Of a DNA stretch of 35,730 nucleotides, positions 7,631 through 14,495 are shown one piece after another. Made by a program: the position numbers and the translations under genes. Every line of letters starts with the position of its first letter. Positions within the stretch are counted from its first letter, which is position 1. The stretch comes from an uncultured Clostridia bacterium (GTDB lineage: Bacteria; Bacillota; Clostridia; TANB77; CAG-508). The DNA lies in assembly GCA_934153805.1 (NCBI GenBank), contig CAKPFO010000010.1, positions 1-35,730 on the forward strand. Direction: 5' to 3'. The notes under the pieces are model-generated. The model did not search any database, was not told the DNA's origin, and saw only the letters and a program-made list of their open reading frames with translations.

Positions 7631-8896
7631 TTATCCTCCTATTATCTTATTTTCTAATAAATCAATTAATTTTTCGACATATATATCAGCCTGCTTAATA
7701 GCTACTTTATCCTTCACATCACCGCAACCATCAGCAATATCCATATATTTCGTAATTTCATTATAGAAATTGTCATGTCCATATATATTGTTTATAGTAT
7801 TCTCTAGATATGTTGAATTGTTTGTATAATAGCTAACTGGTATTACATCGTCATACCCTGCTTTTTTTAGCAGTTCTTCAATTCTATTTAAATGTCTAAC
7901 ATTTACGTCATATGCTGTTTTTCCAAAACCTTCTACTCCTGAAATTTTTAATGCTAAACTTTCTGTACAAGCTTCATCTATTCCTCTATTTCCAGTACTT
8001 CCTAAATAATGATTAATTTCATGTACAATAGTTTCTACTTCATTAGTTGGTTTAAGAACTACTGTATTATAATATGGTGAGTAAAAAGCATTTACAAAAT
8101 CTATCACATTTTCGGCAAGGCCACATTCTCTTGCAATATTAGTAAACGCTTCCATATTTTCACAAGCAGTAATACTCTCAAAGGCTTCTGTCAATTTTTC
8201 TTCTGTTATACCTAATTTAGAATTATCATTAAAATATTTTTTCATATCATTTTTTGCTATTTCAATTTTGTCGTCCATAGTTAACTCTACTTTTGGATTT
8301 TTAGCTTGTTTTACAGAATCGAAAACTTCTCCACCAATTGAACCAATAAGCCCTATTCCTATATCTGTCAACATAGCTTGGCTTCCGCCTCTGTCATTCC
8401 ATGCCTCTGCTAAGTCTTTATCTTTCATTAACATATCTAAAAGTGTTCTATATGGAGTATCCATAGCATTAAATGCTGTATCATATCCAACTCTCACAAC
8501 TGATGTTAATATTTTTGACACACCTTCTGGTTTCCATTGTGCAAATTTTCCACCAACATACCATTGTACACCTTCCCAAACTCCATTTGCCACACCATAT
8601 GTTATACCTTTTATTCCGTTTTTCGCAGTTGTCCATTCTTCTGGCATTTGTCTAATTTGTTTTATCTGTTCAAATTCGTCTTTACCTATAATTCCATCTA
8701 AATAATCTTCCTTTATTTGTGACCATTCTTCATCTGTTAAATTTCTAATAGTTGCAAATATTTCTATTTGCTCTTTTGATATTTCACCTTTTTCATACAT
8801 TTGTTGTAAGCCTTTCCAAGAAGAATCTCTCATTTCTCCCCAAATTTCTTGAGTTGCCTTACCAGCTCCTGCTGTAGCTGCTATAGTAGCAGACAC
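7631..8896 (-). CDS. C-terminal part of the T7SS toxin, with a zinc metallopeptidase motif
   Basis: Open frame of 421 codons. The motif TIVHEINHYLG (HEINH at 292-296) is an HExxH zinc-binding signature. The downstream segment GIDEACTES supplies candidate glutamate ligands (E308 or E312), as in gluzincin-type peptidases. Upstream is an acidic helical stretch (TDEEWSQIKEDYLDGII) resembling spacer regions of polymorphic toxins. The first codons have no ribosome binding site and are Ala/Thr-rich, so this frame is the continuation of the upstream one and not a separate gene. The HExxH may be the toxic activity or a processing protease. Confidence 0.7.
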   Translation of the reverse strand: MSATIAATAGAGKATQEIWGEMRDSSWKGLQQMYEKGEISKEQIEIFATIRNLTDEEWSQIKEDYLDGIIGKDEFEQIKQIRQMPEEWTTAKNGIKGITYGVANGVWEGVQWYVGGKFAQWKPEGVSKILTSVVRVGYDTAFNAMDTPYRTLLDMLMKDKDLAEAWNDRGGSQAMLTDIGIGLIGSIGGEVFDSVKQAKNPKVELTMDDKIEIAKNDMKKYFNDNSKLGITEEKLTEAFESITACENMEAFTNIARECGLAENVIDFVNAFYSPYYNTVVLKPTNEVETIVHEINHYLGSTGNRGIDEACTESLALKISGVEGFGKTAYDVNVRHLNRIEELLKKAGYDDVIPVSYYTNNSTYLENTINNIYGHDNFYNEITKYMDIADGCGDVKDKVAIKQADIYVEKLIDLLENKIIGG

Positions 8897-8917
8897 AGCT
8901 GTAGAAGTAGCTGTAGA

Positions 8918-8978
8918 TACTGCTGTTGCTCCTGCGCTAGCTCCGTGCCGTTACTGCTGTTGCCCCTGCACTAGCTCC
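8918..8978. repeat. Tandem 27-bp direct repeat at the toxin frameshift
   Basis: Units at 8918-8944 and 8952-8978 differ at two positions. On the minus strand each encodes GASAGATAV in its own frame. The period is 34 nt; an in-frame 11-codon repeat would be 33, which locates the extra base in the spacer. More units may exist in the true sequence. Confidence 0.8.
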
Positions 8979-10344
8979 TGTTGCTGCTCCAGTTGCAACT
9001 GTTCCTACTCCGCAATGTTAACAACGTTAAAGCTGCTATTCCTGCAACATACCCTACTCCAGATGCTATACCTGGAACAATTCCATCTGATTTAAAAATT
9101 TTAGCTGCATTATTATCTAACCATTGTCCTACCTGATTGTTAGCATAGAATCCTTTAAACGCATTATCTACATGTTCTTCTGCAACATATCCCATTACAC
9201 CTTTCCATAATGCTTTAGTATAAGACTCCCAATTTTGTGTATCTCCATCAACAAGCGCTGACACATAGCTTACTCCATCTGCTACTCCTGTTCCAACACT
9301 TAACGCTCCTGTTCCTAGCATTACTATTGCATCAAGCAAAGATTCTGAAAGTTCTCCTACACCTTTTACTAGTCCTATATCTAAATTTACTATAGAAGCT
9401 CCTGTTTTCTTAACAAGTCCCCATGCTGGAGTTACTATGTTTTTATATGCAAACTCACATCCATTTGATACTTTAGCGCTTACATACTCTAATTCAGACT
9501 CCATTCCAAGTTCATTAGAAATATAATTTGTAACTTCATTTTTTATGTCAGTACCTGTAGCATATGCCCATAAAGCTGCTGACTCTACTCCGTTCCCTAT
9601 AGCTGTGGCTGTCTTTTTAGCTCCATCAACAGTATCAGTAATTAAATCTCCTGAAAATACATAGTCAAAAGTGCCTTCAATCCCTTTTTTCATTCCATCC
9701 AAAAAGCCTTCATTTTCTACTGTTTGTTCTATTTTTCTATTTTCATATACATGTCTCTTCTTTTCCATGTGCTGTAAATCTGTTTTTAATTGTCCTGAAG
9801 CAAGATACTCAAAAAGCTCTTTAGAATTCTGCTTTGTTTCTTTTTTTAATGTATTGTACTTATTTGACATTTTTGATTTTATAATATCTATCACTTTTGA
9901 AGCTGTCTGGCTTTCTATTTCATCTGTGCTTTTATTCAATTCTTTTGAAAATAAATATTCTAAAGTACCCTTAACACTATTTTTTATTTTTTCTTTAGCT
10001 TTATCAGATTTTAGCTTTGTATCGGTTTTACTATTTTTTTTGTTCTTTTTCCCATCTATTTTTGATGTAGGAATTGAGCTTATAAGATTTTCAACCAATC
10101 CTTTATTATTACTTTCTGCACTAGTAAAATTGTCTGTCGCTTCATTTAACCATCTTTGTACATTACTTATATTACCATCTATAGCAGATATAACTTGTGG
10201 CATATTCATTAATTTTGCACGTTCTGCAAAATCACTTGGTATATTCATCGACTTAATTGTATCTTTAGCTAATTCTAAATATTTTCTAGTATTTTTTATT
10301 TGTGGCTTAACTTTATCTTCTAATCCATCGACATCGATAAGCAT
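8971..10344 (-). CDS. N-terminal part of the T7SS toxin (export and translocation region)
   Basis: Open frame of 457 codons with AGGAGG-AAAAA-ATG. The first 100 residues are helical (DVDGLEDKVKPQIKNTRKYL), as in effectors that pair with WXG100-like partners, though no clear LXG signature is visible. A Lys-rich linker follows (KKNKKNSKTDTKLKS), then hydrophobic, glycine-rich helices (LLDAIVMLGTGALSVGTGVADG) that could insert into or pretreat a membrane. The last residues (LRSRNSCNWSSNRS) are read out of frame after the first shift near 9012 and look unlike the rest of the protein. Confidence 0.7.
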   Translation of the reverse strand: MLIDVDGLEDKVKPQIKNTRKYLELAKDTIKSMNIPSDFAERAKLMNMPQVISAIDGNISNVQRWLNEATDNFTSAESNNKGLVENLISSIPTSKIDGKKNKKNSKTDTKLKSDKAKEKIKNSVKGTLEYLFSKELNKSTDEIESQTASKVIDIIKSKMSNKYNTLKKETKQNSKELFEYLASGQLKTDLQHMEKKRHVYENRKIEQTVENEGFLDGMKKGIEGTFDYVFSGDLITDTVDGAKKTATAIGNGVESAALWAYATGTDIKNEVTNYISNELGMESELEYVSAKVSNGCEFAYKNIVTPAWGLVKKTGASIVNLDIGLVKGVGELSESLLDAIVMLGTGALSVGTGVADGVSYVSALVDGDTQNWESYTKALWKGVMGYVAEEHVDNAFKGFYANNQVGQWLDNNAAKIFKSDGIVPGIASGVGYVAGIAALTLLTLRSRNSCNWSSNRS

Positions 10345-10397
10345 TTTTTCCTCCTTGTTGATTTTCTGTATTATTTTTCTTCTTCAGTATTTTTATT

Positions 10398-10844
10398 TTA
10401 TCTTCTATTTCTAGCAGCTCTTTCATTTGCTTCTCTTTCTTCTCGTTCTCTTCGCTCTCTTTCTCGTCTTTCCTCTTCAATTATACGTTGTAATTCTTCT
10501 CTCAAACTTCCTATTCTAGCTCGGTCATTATTGATGTTAGAATTTATGGCATTTATTTTTGTATATGACGCCTGCAACACTTCAGCATTTAAACTTTTTA
10601 TAAGATTATCTATATTAGTGTATTCGTTTTCCAATTCTTTAACTTTTTGGTCTGATATTTTACTTTGATAATACTGAGCTAACGATGTATATGATTTATT
10701 TGCATACCCCTTCGCACTTGTCAATTTAGTAATAGTCTCATTTATTTTAGTGTTCATATTTTGATACAAATTTCTACTTGCCTCTAAATTTCGTATTTCA
10801 TTTTCCAAGCTTCTTATGCTTGCTTCTATTTCAGCTTTTCCCAC
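10398..10844 (-). CDS. Coiled-coil T7SS accessory protein (DUF5082/YwqH-like)
   Basis: Cytoplasmic-type protein (148 aa) made almost entirely of heptad-like helices (ASIRSLENEIRNLEASRNLY onward), ending in a strongly charged Glu/Arg tail (RRERERREREEREANERAA). Small helical proteins of this type, such as YwqH/DUF5082, sit directly before LXG toxins and act as effector partners or targeting factors. That fits its place between the WXG100-like gene and the effector. The GTG at 10844 follows GAGGAG with a 10-nt gap. A longer frame from a TTG at 10904 starts inside the conserved hairpin and has no ribosome binding site, so I reject it. Confidence 0.7.
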   Translation of the reverse strand: MGKAEIEASIRSLENEIRNLEASRNLYQNMNTKINETITKLTSAKGYANKSYTSLAQYYQSKISDQKVKELENEYTNIDNLIKSLNAEVLQASYTKINAINSNINNDRARIGSLREELQRIIEEERRERERREREEREANERAARNRR

Positions 10845-10864
10845 TTTTATATAACTCCTCTTTG

Positions 10865-10916
10865 TAAATACTTTCCTTGATAACCGCTTTTTAGTAGTTA
10901 CCAAAGAAAATATTTA
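10865..10916 (-). promoter_or_regulatory. Conserved 20-bp RNA hairpin after the WXG100-like gene (copy 2)
   Basis: Minus-strand arms 10897-10916 and 10865-10884 pair at all 20 positions (including G.U pairs) around a 12-nt loop. It begins 7 nt after the stop codon of the WXG100-like gene and ends 4 nt before the Shine-Dalgarno of the next. It matches the essC-leader hairpin with compensatory changes. It may protect or terminate the abundant WXG100 message, or be a processing site. Confidence 0.7.
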
Positions 10917-10923
10917 TAATATT

Positions 10924-11538
10924 TTATTGAACAGTATTTGCATTTTCTGTAGATTGAATATCAGATAAAGTTTGATTCATAAGATTTGTAAATTGAGAAT
11001 CGATATTCTCAAATGCTGCAACTATGTCTGCTTTCAATTTTTTAAATTTAGAAGAGAATGCTTCTGCTGCCTCACTTTGCCATTGAATTCTTCCATATGC
11101 AGATTCAATAGTATTCATTTTATCTTTAGATTTCTTAAAATTATTTGATACATTTGTCTTTACAGATTCAACTTCACTTGTTACAAATTTCATTCCAACA
11201 TCATTTGATATTGTTAAATCTGTAATCTTATTTGGTGCTGTTTTTGCTGCACTTGTTACATTTGAACCTTGGTCTGCTTGTGAATAATTATTTGCTATAG
11301 TTTCTAATGTAAAAGGTATCTCTCCTACAACTAGTTCTAATAACTCATTAATTTGTGGAATTATATTATTAAATTCTTTAACTAATTCATTATATCTTTT
11401 TCCATACCAACAATTATGCATATTTGCAATACTTTGATATGCTATAGTAAGTTCTCTATTTAACTCTTGCCCTAAAGTTCTCATTTGTTGAGCTTGAGCT
11501 GGTATAGCTGCATAATCAACATTAGTTATATTAGCCAT
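10924..11538 (-). CDS. Double-length WXG100-like secreted protein (two WXG halves in one chain)
   Basis: First gene of the type VII operon; 204 aa, about twice the usual WXG100 length. The N-terminal half carries HNCWYGKRYNEL around residue 45, a W-x-G turn between helices. The C-terminal half carries GRIQWQSEAAEAFSSKF near 155, a second W-containing helix-turn-helix in which Gly is replaced by Ser. WXG100 proteins normally work as helical-hairpin dimers exported by EssC; a fused pair would act as a ready-made dimer. The ATG is preceded by a near-perfect AGGAGGTG and by a strong promoter, suggesting high expression. It has no signal peptide, as expected. Confidence 0.8.
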   Translation of the reverse strand: MANITNVDYAAIPAQAQQMRTLGQELNRELTIAYQSIANMHNCWYGKRYNELVKEFNNIIPQINELLELVVGEIPFTLETIANNYSQADQGSNVTSAAKTAPNKITDLTISNDVGMKFVTSEVESVKTNVSNNFKKSKDKMNTIESAYGRIQWQSEAAEAFSSKFKKLKADIVAAFENIDSQFTNLMNQTLSDIQSTENANTVQ

Positions 11539-11585
11539 AATTTCACCTCCTCAAAATATATTTAAGCTTTTTCTTTTGCTCAAGT

Positions 11586-11599
11586 GTATAATATTATAC
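11586..11599. promoter_or_regulatory. 14-bp perfect palindrome over the T7SS -10 element
   Basis: GTATAATATTATAC is its own reverse complement and overlaps the -10 box of the T7SS promoter. It could be a repressor site. AT-rich palindromes also arise by chance around -10 boxes. Confidence 0.4.
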
Positions 11600-11616
11600 T
11601 TGCCTATGTTTGTCAA
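11588..11616 (-). promoter_or_regulatory. sigmaA-type promoter of the T7SS operon
   Basis: TTGACA (11611-11616), 17-bp spacer, TATTAT (11588-11593) on the minus strand, upstream of AGGAGGTG (11544-11551) and the WXG100-like start codon. This is among the best promoters in the window. Confidence 0.8.
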
Positions 11617-11695
11617 TGATTTTATCCAAATTTACAAGGTTATTTTAGCCTTAAATATTAATAACTATACGCATTTTTAATCAATGCAAATTTAA

Positions 11696-11732
11696 AAGCG
11701 AAGTTCTAAATTTACTTCTTAAAACCTCGCTT
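11696..11732 (-). terminator. Terminator of spoIIE
   Basis: A 14-bp stem with two G.U pairs (arms 11696-11709 and 11719-11732) starts 4 nt after the spoIIE stop and is followed on the minus strand by TTTAAATTT. It separates spoIIE from the T7SS promoter. Confidence 0.7.
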
Positions 11733-11736
11733 AAAT

Positions 11737-14220
11737 CTATTTATTTTTTACTTTAGCAACTATTACCGTCATATCATCTTTTGGCATACCATAATTATTA
11801 TCTATAGCTTCTTGCAATATTATATCTGCTATTTTTTGTACATCGTCTGTTTCTATATCTTCTAATAAAAATTTTAACCATAGTTCTTTATTTGTGTATT
11901 CTTCTGATGAGTCTAATATTCCATCACTACACATTACTAAAATGTCTCCGTCTTTTAAGTCTTTATCATATACTACTAAATCTATATCACTTAATATACC
12001 TGTAGGTAAAGATAATGATTTTAATACTTGTACATTTCTTTTATTCTTTACATATGTTGGACATGCTCCGTTTTTTATAAATTCCAAATTTTGAGCATAC
12101 AAATCAAATATTGATACATCGAGTGTACTGTACATGTCTTCTTCACTTATTGCAGCTAAACTTGCATTAATTAATCTTAAAGATGTGTCTTTGTCAAAAC
12201 CAGATGATAATAATTTGTTTAACATTGCTATTGCCATTGTACTACTCTTTCTTGCTTCTTTTCCAGAGCCCATTCCATCACTAATAGCAATTAAATATTT
12301 TCCATCTTCTAGTTTTGTTTGAACATTTGCATCTCCAGATATTATAGAACCCGATTTGGTTGTTACTGCAACACCTACTTGTAGTAGCATTTTATCATCT
12401 GTTACAAATACATATATGCAATCTTGAACGTCAGTACGTAATGCACATTCTTGTTTTTGTAAAACCATATTTTGCTTCATAACATCTGATACTATTTTTG
12501 CCATCTTTTTAAGATTACATGCTGGTTTTTCCACATTTTCACATGGAGCTGTGTATAATGTAACCTCTATTCTGCCTGAATTTTGTTTTTTTATTGTTGC
12601 GTCCTTTATAATTACTTCTTTTTCTTCTAATAATTTTATAATTTGCTTTCTTTGACTTTCAAACTCTTCTTGCTTTGGAGCTTCTATTTCTTCTGCTAAG
12701 TTTCCAATTGCATTTGAAACTTCTTGTAGCTGATTAGAAACTACTTTTTTATTTTCATCTAACTTTTTCTTCCATATAAAATTTAATTTGCTTACTTTAT
12801 ATGAGTAATTTATTACTTTTGTCATTTTAGAAATATCGTCTTTGATTTCGTTATTTTCATCTGCACCTACTATATAATTATTGTGCTTTGCAAATATGTT
12901 TATTAAGTCTTTTTCATTTAGCATTTCTTTATTTAAAAGTTCATCAAAAATATCCTCTATTATATTATCTTCTGGATTGTATATATCATCAAATAAAAAG
13001 TTACCTTCTAGTCCGTCTAATTCATTTTGTAATTCTTTTTCAAATATTTTTATATTTTCTTTTTCTTGTTCTAAAAGCTCGTTTTCATCTACAATTGTTG
13101 CTGCCGCTTCTTTATAAGTTTTTGCAATTTCTGATATAGTTTCTGACATAGCTGTTAGTTTATATACCGTATCTCTATTTTCTTCTAAATTTCTACCTGT
13201 TGTTTCTGGCAATAATTTTACATCTTTATAAATATCTTCTATATTAATCTTTATGTTTTTAGGTACTGCAAGTAAACCTAAAGCAGCAATTAGTATTTCT
13301 TGGAAATTTATTATATTTATAGTATTTCCATTAGCAGCATATGTAAGTGCTACATTTCCTAATATAAATCCTACAATAACACCAATTTTACCAAATCTAC
13401 TAAATATTCCTGCTATCATACCAGAAATTGCAAAAGAAGCTATCATTATAGGTTCGCCTTTTCCTACTACTCCAAGAACTGTTCCTACAGTTATTCCTGT
13501 TGTTCCACCTACTAATATTCCATTTTTCCAGCCCATTATTAATACTATTAATATGCATAAAATATTCTTTACAGAATATCCAAATACATATATGCTTTCT
13601 AAGCTTGTACATGATAATGCTAAAAGTAAGCTCGCTCCCATTACTTCTTCTATTGAATATACTTTTCTATAACCTATTTGATTTATTACGGGCACAGCAT
13701 TTACAAATATTTTATAAAAGATATATGCACATATACTATACATTAATTTTACAAGTACATCATATATTATAAATTGTTCAAATATTAAACCTACTAATTG
13801 AACAATTAAGCATGCAAAAAATACTCGCATTCCTAGTCTTCTTTTTTCATTATCTTCTTCATTATACTTTGGCTTTTTTATTAATATACTAACTATCAAC
13901 AATAGCATTGTTAATATTAAGCTTAGTGTATTTGCTCCTCCAAATGAAATACAATTTGCTACGCATATTACTACAGACACCATTGCTATTGGAACGCAGT
14001 TGCTTAAAGTAGCCGCAAACATAGCTATTCCAAATGGTGCAAGTTCACTATTAGTTCCAAATCCAACTAGTGAAATCATAAAAGAAATAATGTATAGCAA
14101 TATTTTTGGTTTAGTAAAACTCTGCTTTATAAATTCTTTTATTCGTTGTTTTCTATCTGCTTGTACATCCTCAAAGTCATTTTGATTATCTTCAAAACTT
14201 CTTTCTATATTTTGAAACAT
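11737..14220 (-). CDS. spoIIE: Stage II sporulation protein E (SpoIIE), PP2C-type phosphatase
   Basis: Membrane phosphatase that dephosphorylates SpoIIAA and so activates sigmaF in the forespore, and acts at the polar septum. At 827 aa it has the family length. Residues about 35-320 hold some ten hydrophobic membrane segments, the middle (about 340-560) is a charged helical regulatory region, and the C-terminal 230 residues are the PP2C domain, with the metal-binding motifs DGMGSGKEARKSS and LVMCSDGILDSSEE and the terminal DDMTVIVAKV. It is monocistronic between its own terminator and the surface-protein terminator. The ATG follows a purine-rich GAGGTGG site. Its presence marks the organism as an endospore former. 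Confidence 0.95.
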   Translation of the reverse strand: MFQNIERSFEDNQNDFEDVQADRKQRIKEFIKQSFTKPKILLYIISFMISLVGFGTNSELAPFGIAMFAATLSNCVPIAMVSVVICVANCISFGGANTLSLILTMLLLIVSILIKKPKYNEEDNEKRRLGMRVFFACLIVQLVGLIFEQFIIYDVLVKLMYSICAYIFYKIFVNAVPVINQIGYRKVYSIEEVMGASLLLALSCTSLESIYVFGYSVKNILCILIVLIMGWKNGILVGGTTGITVGTVLGVVGKGEPIMIASFAISGMIAGIFSRFGKIGVIVGFILGNVALTYAANGNTINIINFQEILIAALGLLAVPKNIKINIEDIYKDVKLLPETTGRNLEENRDTVYKLTAMSETISEIAKTYKEAAATIVDENELLEQEKENIKIFEKELQNELDGLEGNFLFDDIYNPEDNIIEDIFDELLNKEMLNEKDLINIFAKHNNYIVGADENNEIKDDISKMTKVINYSYKVSKLNFIWKKKLDENKKVVSNQLQEVSNAIGNLAEEIEAPKQEEFESQRKQIIKLLEEKEVIIKDATIKKQNSGRIEVTLYTAPCENVEKPACNLKKMAKIVSDVMKQNMVLQKQECALRTDVQDCIYVFVTDDKMLLQVGVAVTTKSGSIISGDANVQTKLEDGKYLIAISDGMGSGKEARKSSTMAIAMLNKLLSSGFDKDTSLRLINASLAAISEEDMYSTLDVSIFDLYAQNLEFIKNGACPTYVKNKRNVQVLKSLSLPTGILSDIDLVVYDKDLKDGDILVMCSDGILDSSEEYTNKELWLKFLLEDIETDDVQKIADIILQEAIDNNYGMPKDDMTVIVAKVKNK

Positions 14221-14281
14221 CCTCTACCACCTCATACTTTTTTAATTCTTTCTTTAGTAATCTTTGTTGTTTTCTTTGGTT

Positions 14282-14314
14282 ATTTTAATACTTGTTCTCT
14301 AAATTTTTTGTCAT
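14282..14314 (-). promoter_or_regulatory. Candidate spoIIE promoter with a 21-bp spacer
   Basis: ATGACA (14309-14314) and TAAAAT (14282-14287) on the minus strand are 21 bp apart. The Bacillus subtilis spoIIE promoter is a Spo0A-activated sigmaA promoter with similarly long spacing. I see no convincing TGTCGAA-type Spo0A box, so this is tentative. The rest of the 14221-14445 gap is AT-rich and carries an inverted pair TTGTGATA (14349-14356) / TATCACAA (14414-14421). Confidence 0.35.
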
Positions 14315-14445
14315 TTTAGTGTACAAAATTAAAAAAGTTTTTTACAACTTGTGATATATTTATTTATTAAATTCTCTTTTTACTTTTTATATTACAAATG
14401 TTAGTCAATATTTTATCACAAATTGCCAAAAAAACAATAGTTTAT

Positions 14446-14484
14446 ACAAAAAATAAGAATGCCAAAGGCATTCTTATTTTTTGT
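14446..14484 (-). terminator. Strong terminator of the surface-protein operon
   Basis: Perfect 18-bp stem (14446-14463 and 14467-14484) around a 3-nt loop, with core AAGAATGCC / GGCATTCTT and A/T tracts on both sides. It can act in both directions and lies just after the stop codon at 14496. Confidence 0.9.
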
Positions 14485-14495
14485 ATTTTATATCT

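Larger units (their letters stand above)
7631..10344 (-). pseudogene. Putative T7SS polymorphic toxin (about 903 aa) interrupted by two frameshifts
   Basis: Two long open frames lie in tandem: 10344-8971 (457 codons) and a 421-codon frame ending at 7631. Between them a third frame reads as Gly/Ala/Thr-rich sequence (GTVATGAATGASAGATAVTA) and joins both sides smoothly. The mismatches are explained by one extra base near 9012 and one near 8945, each a C before GGA on the coding strand. Removing both gives a continuous 903-residue protein: a helical N-terminus as expected for a T7SS substrate, a hydrophobic Gly/Ala-rich middle, and a C-terminal metallopeptidase-like region. The start has AGGAGG 5 nt upstream. 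Mutation, assembly error in the repeat and programmed shifting are all possible. Confidence 0.7.

Noticed and set aside
9671..10414. Plus-strand open frame of 247 codons opposite the toxin N-terminus
   Set aside because: It is antisense to a frame with a clear SD and domain logic, has hydrophobic shadow composition (Phe/Leu/Ser) and no convincing ribosome binding site.
13253..13672. Plus-strand open frame opposite the SpoIIE membrane region
   Set aside because: Hydrophobic antisense shadow of the transmembrane segments.
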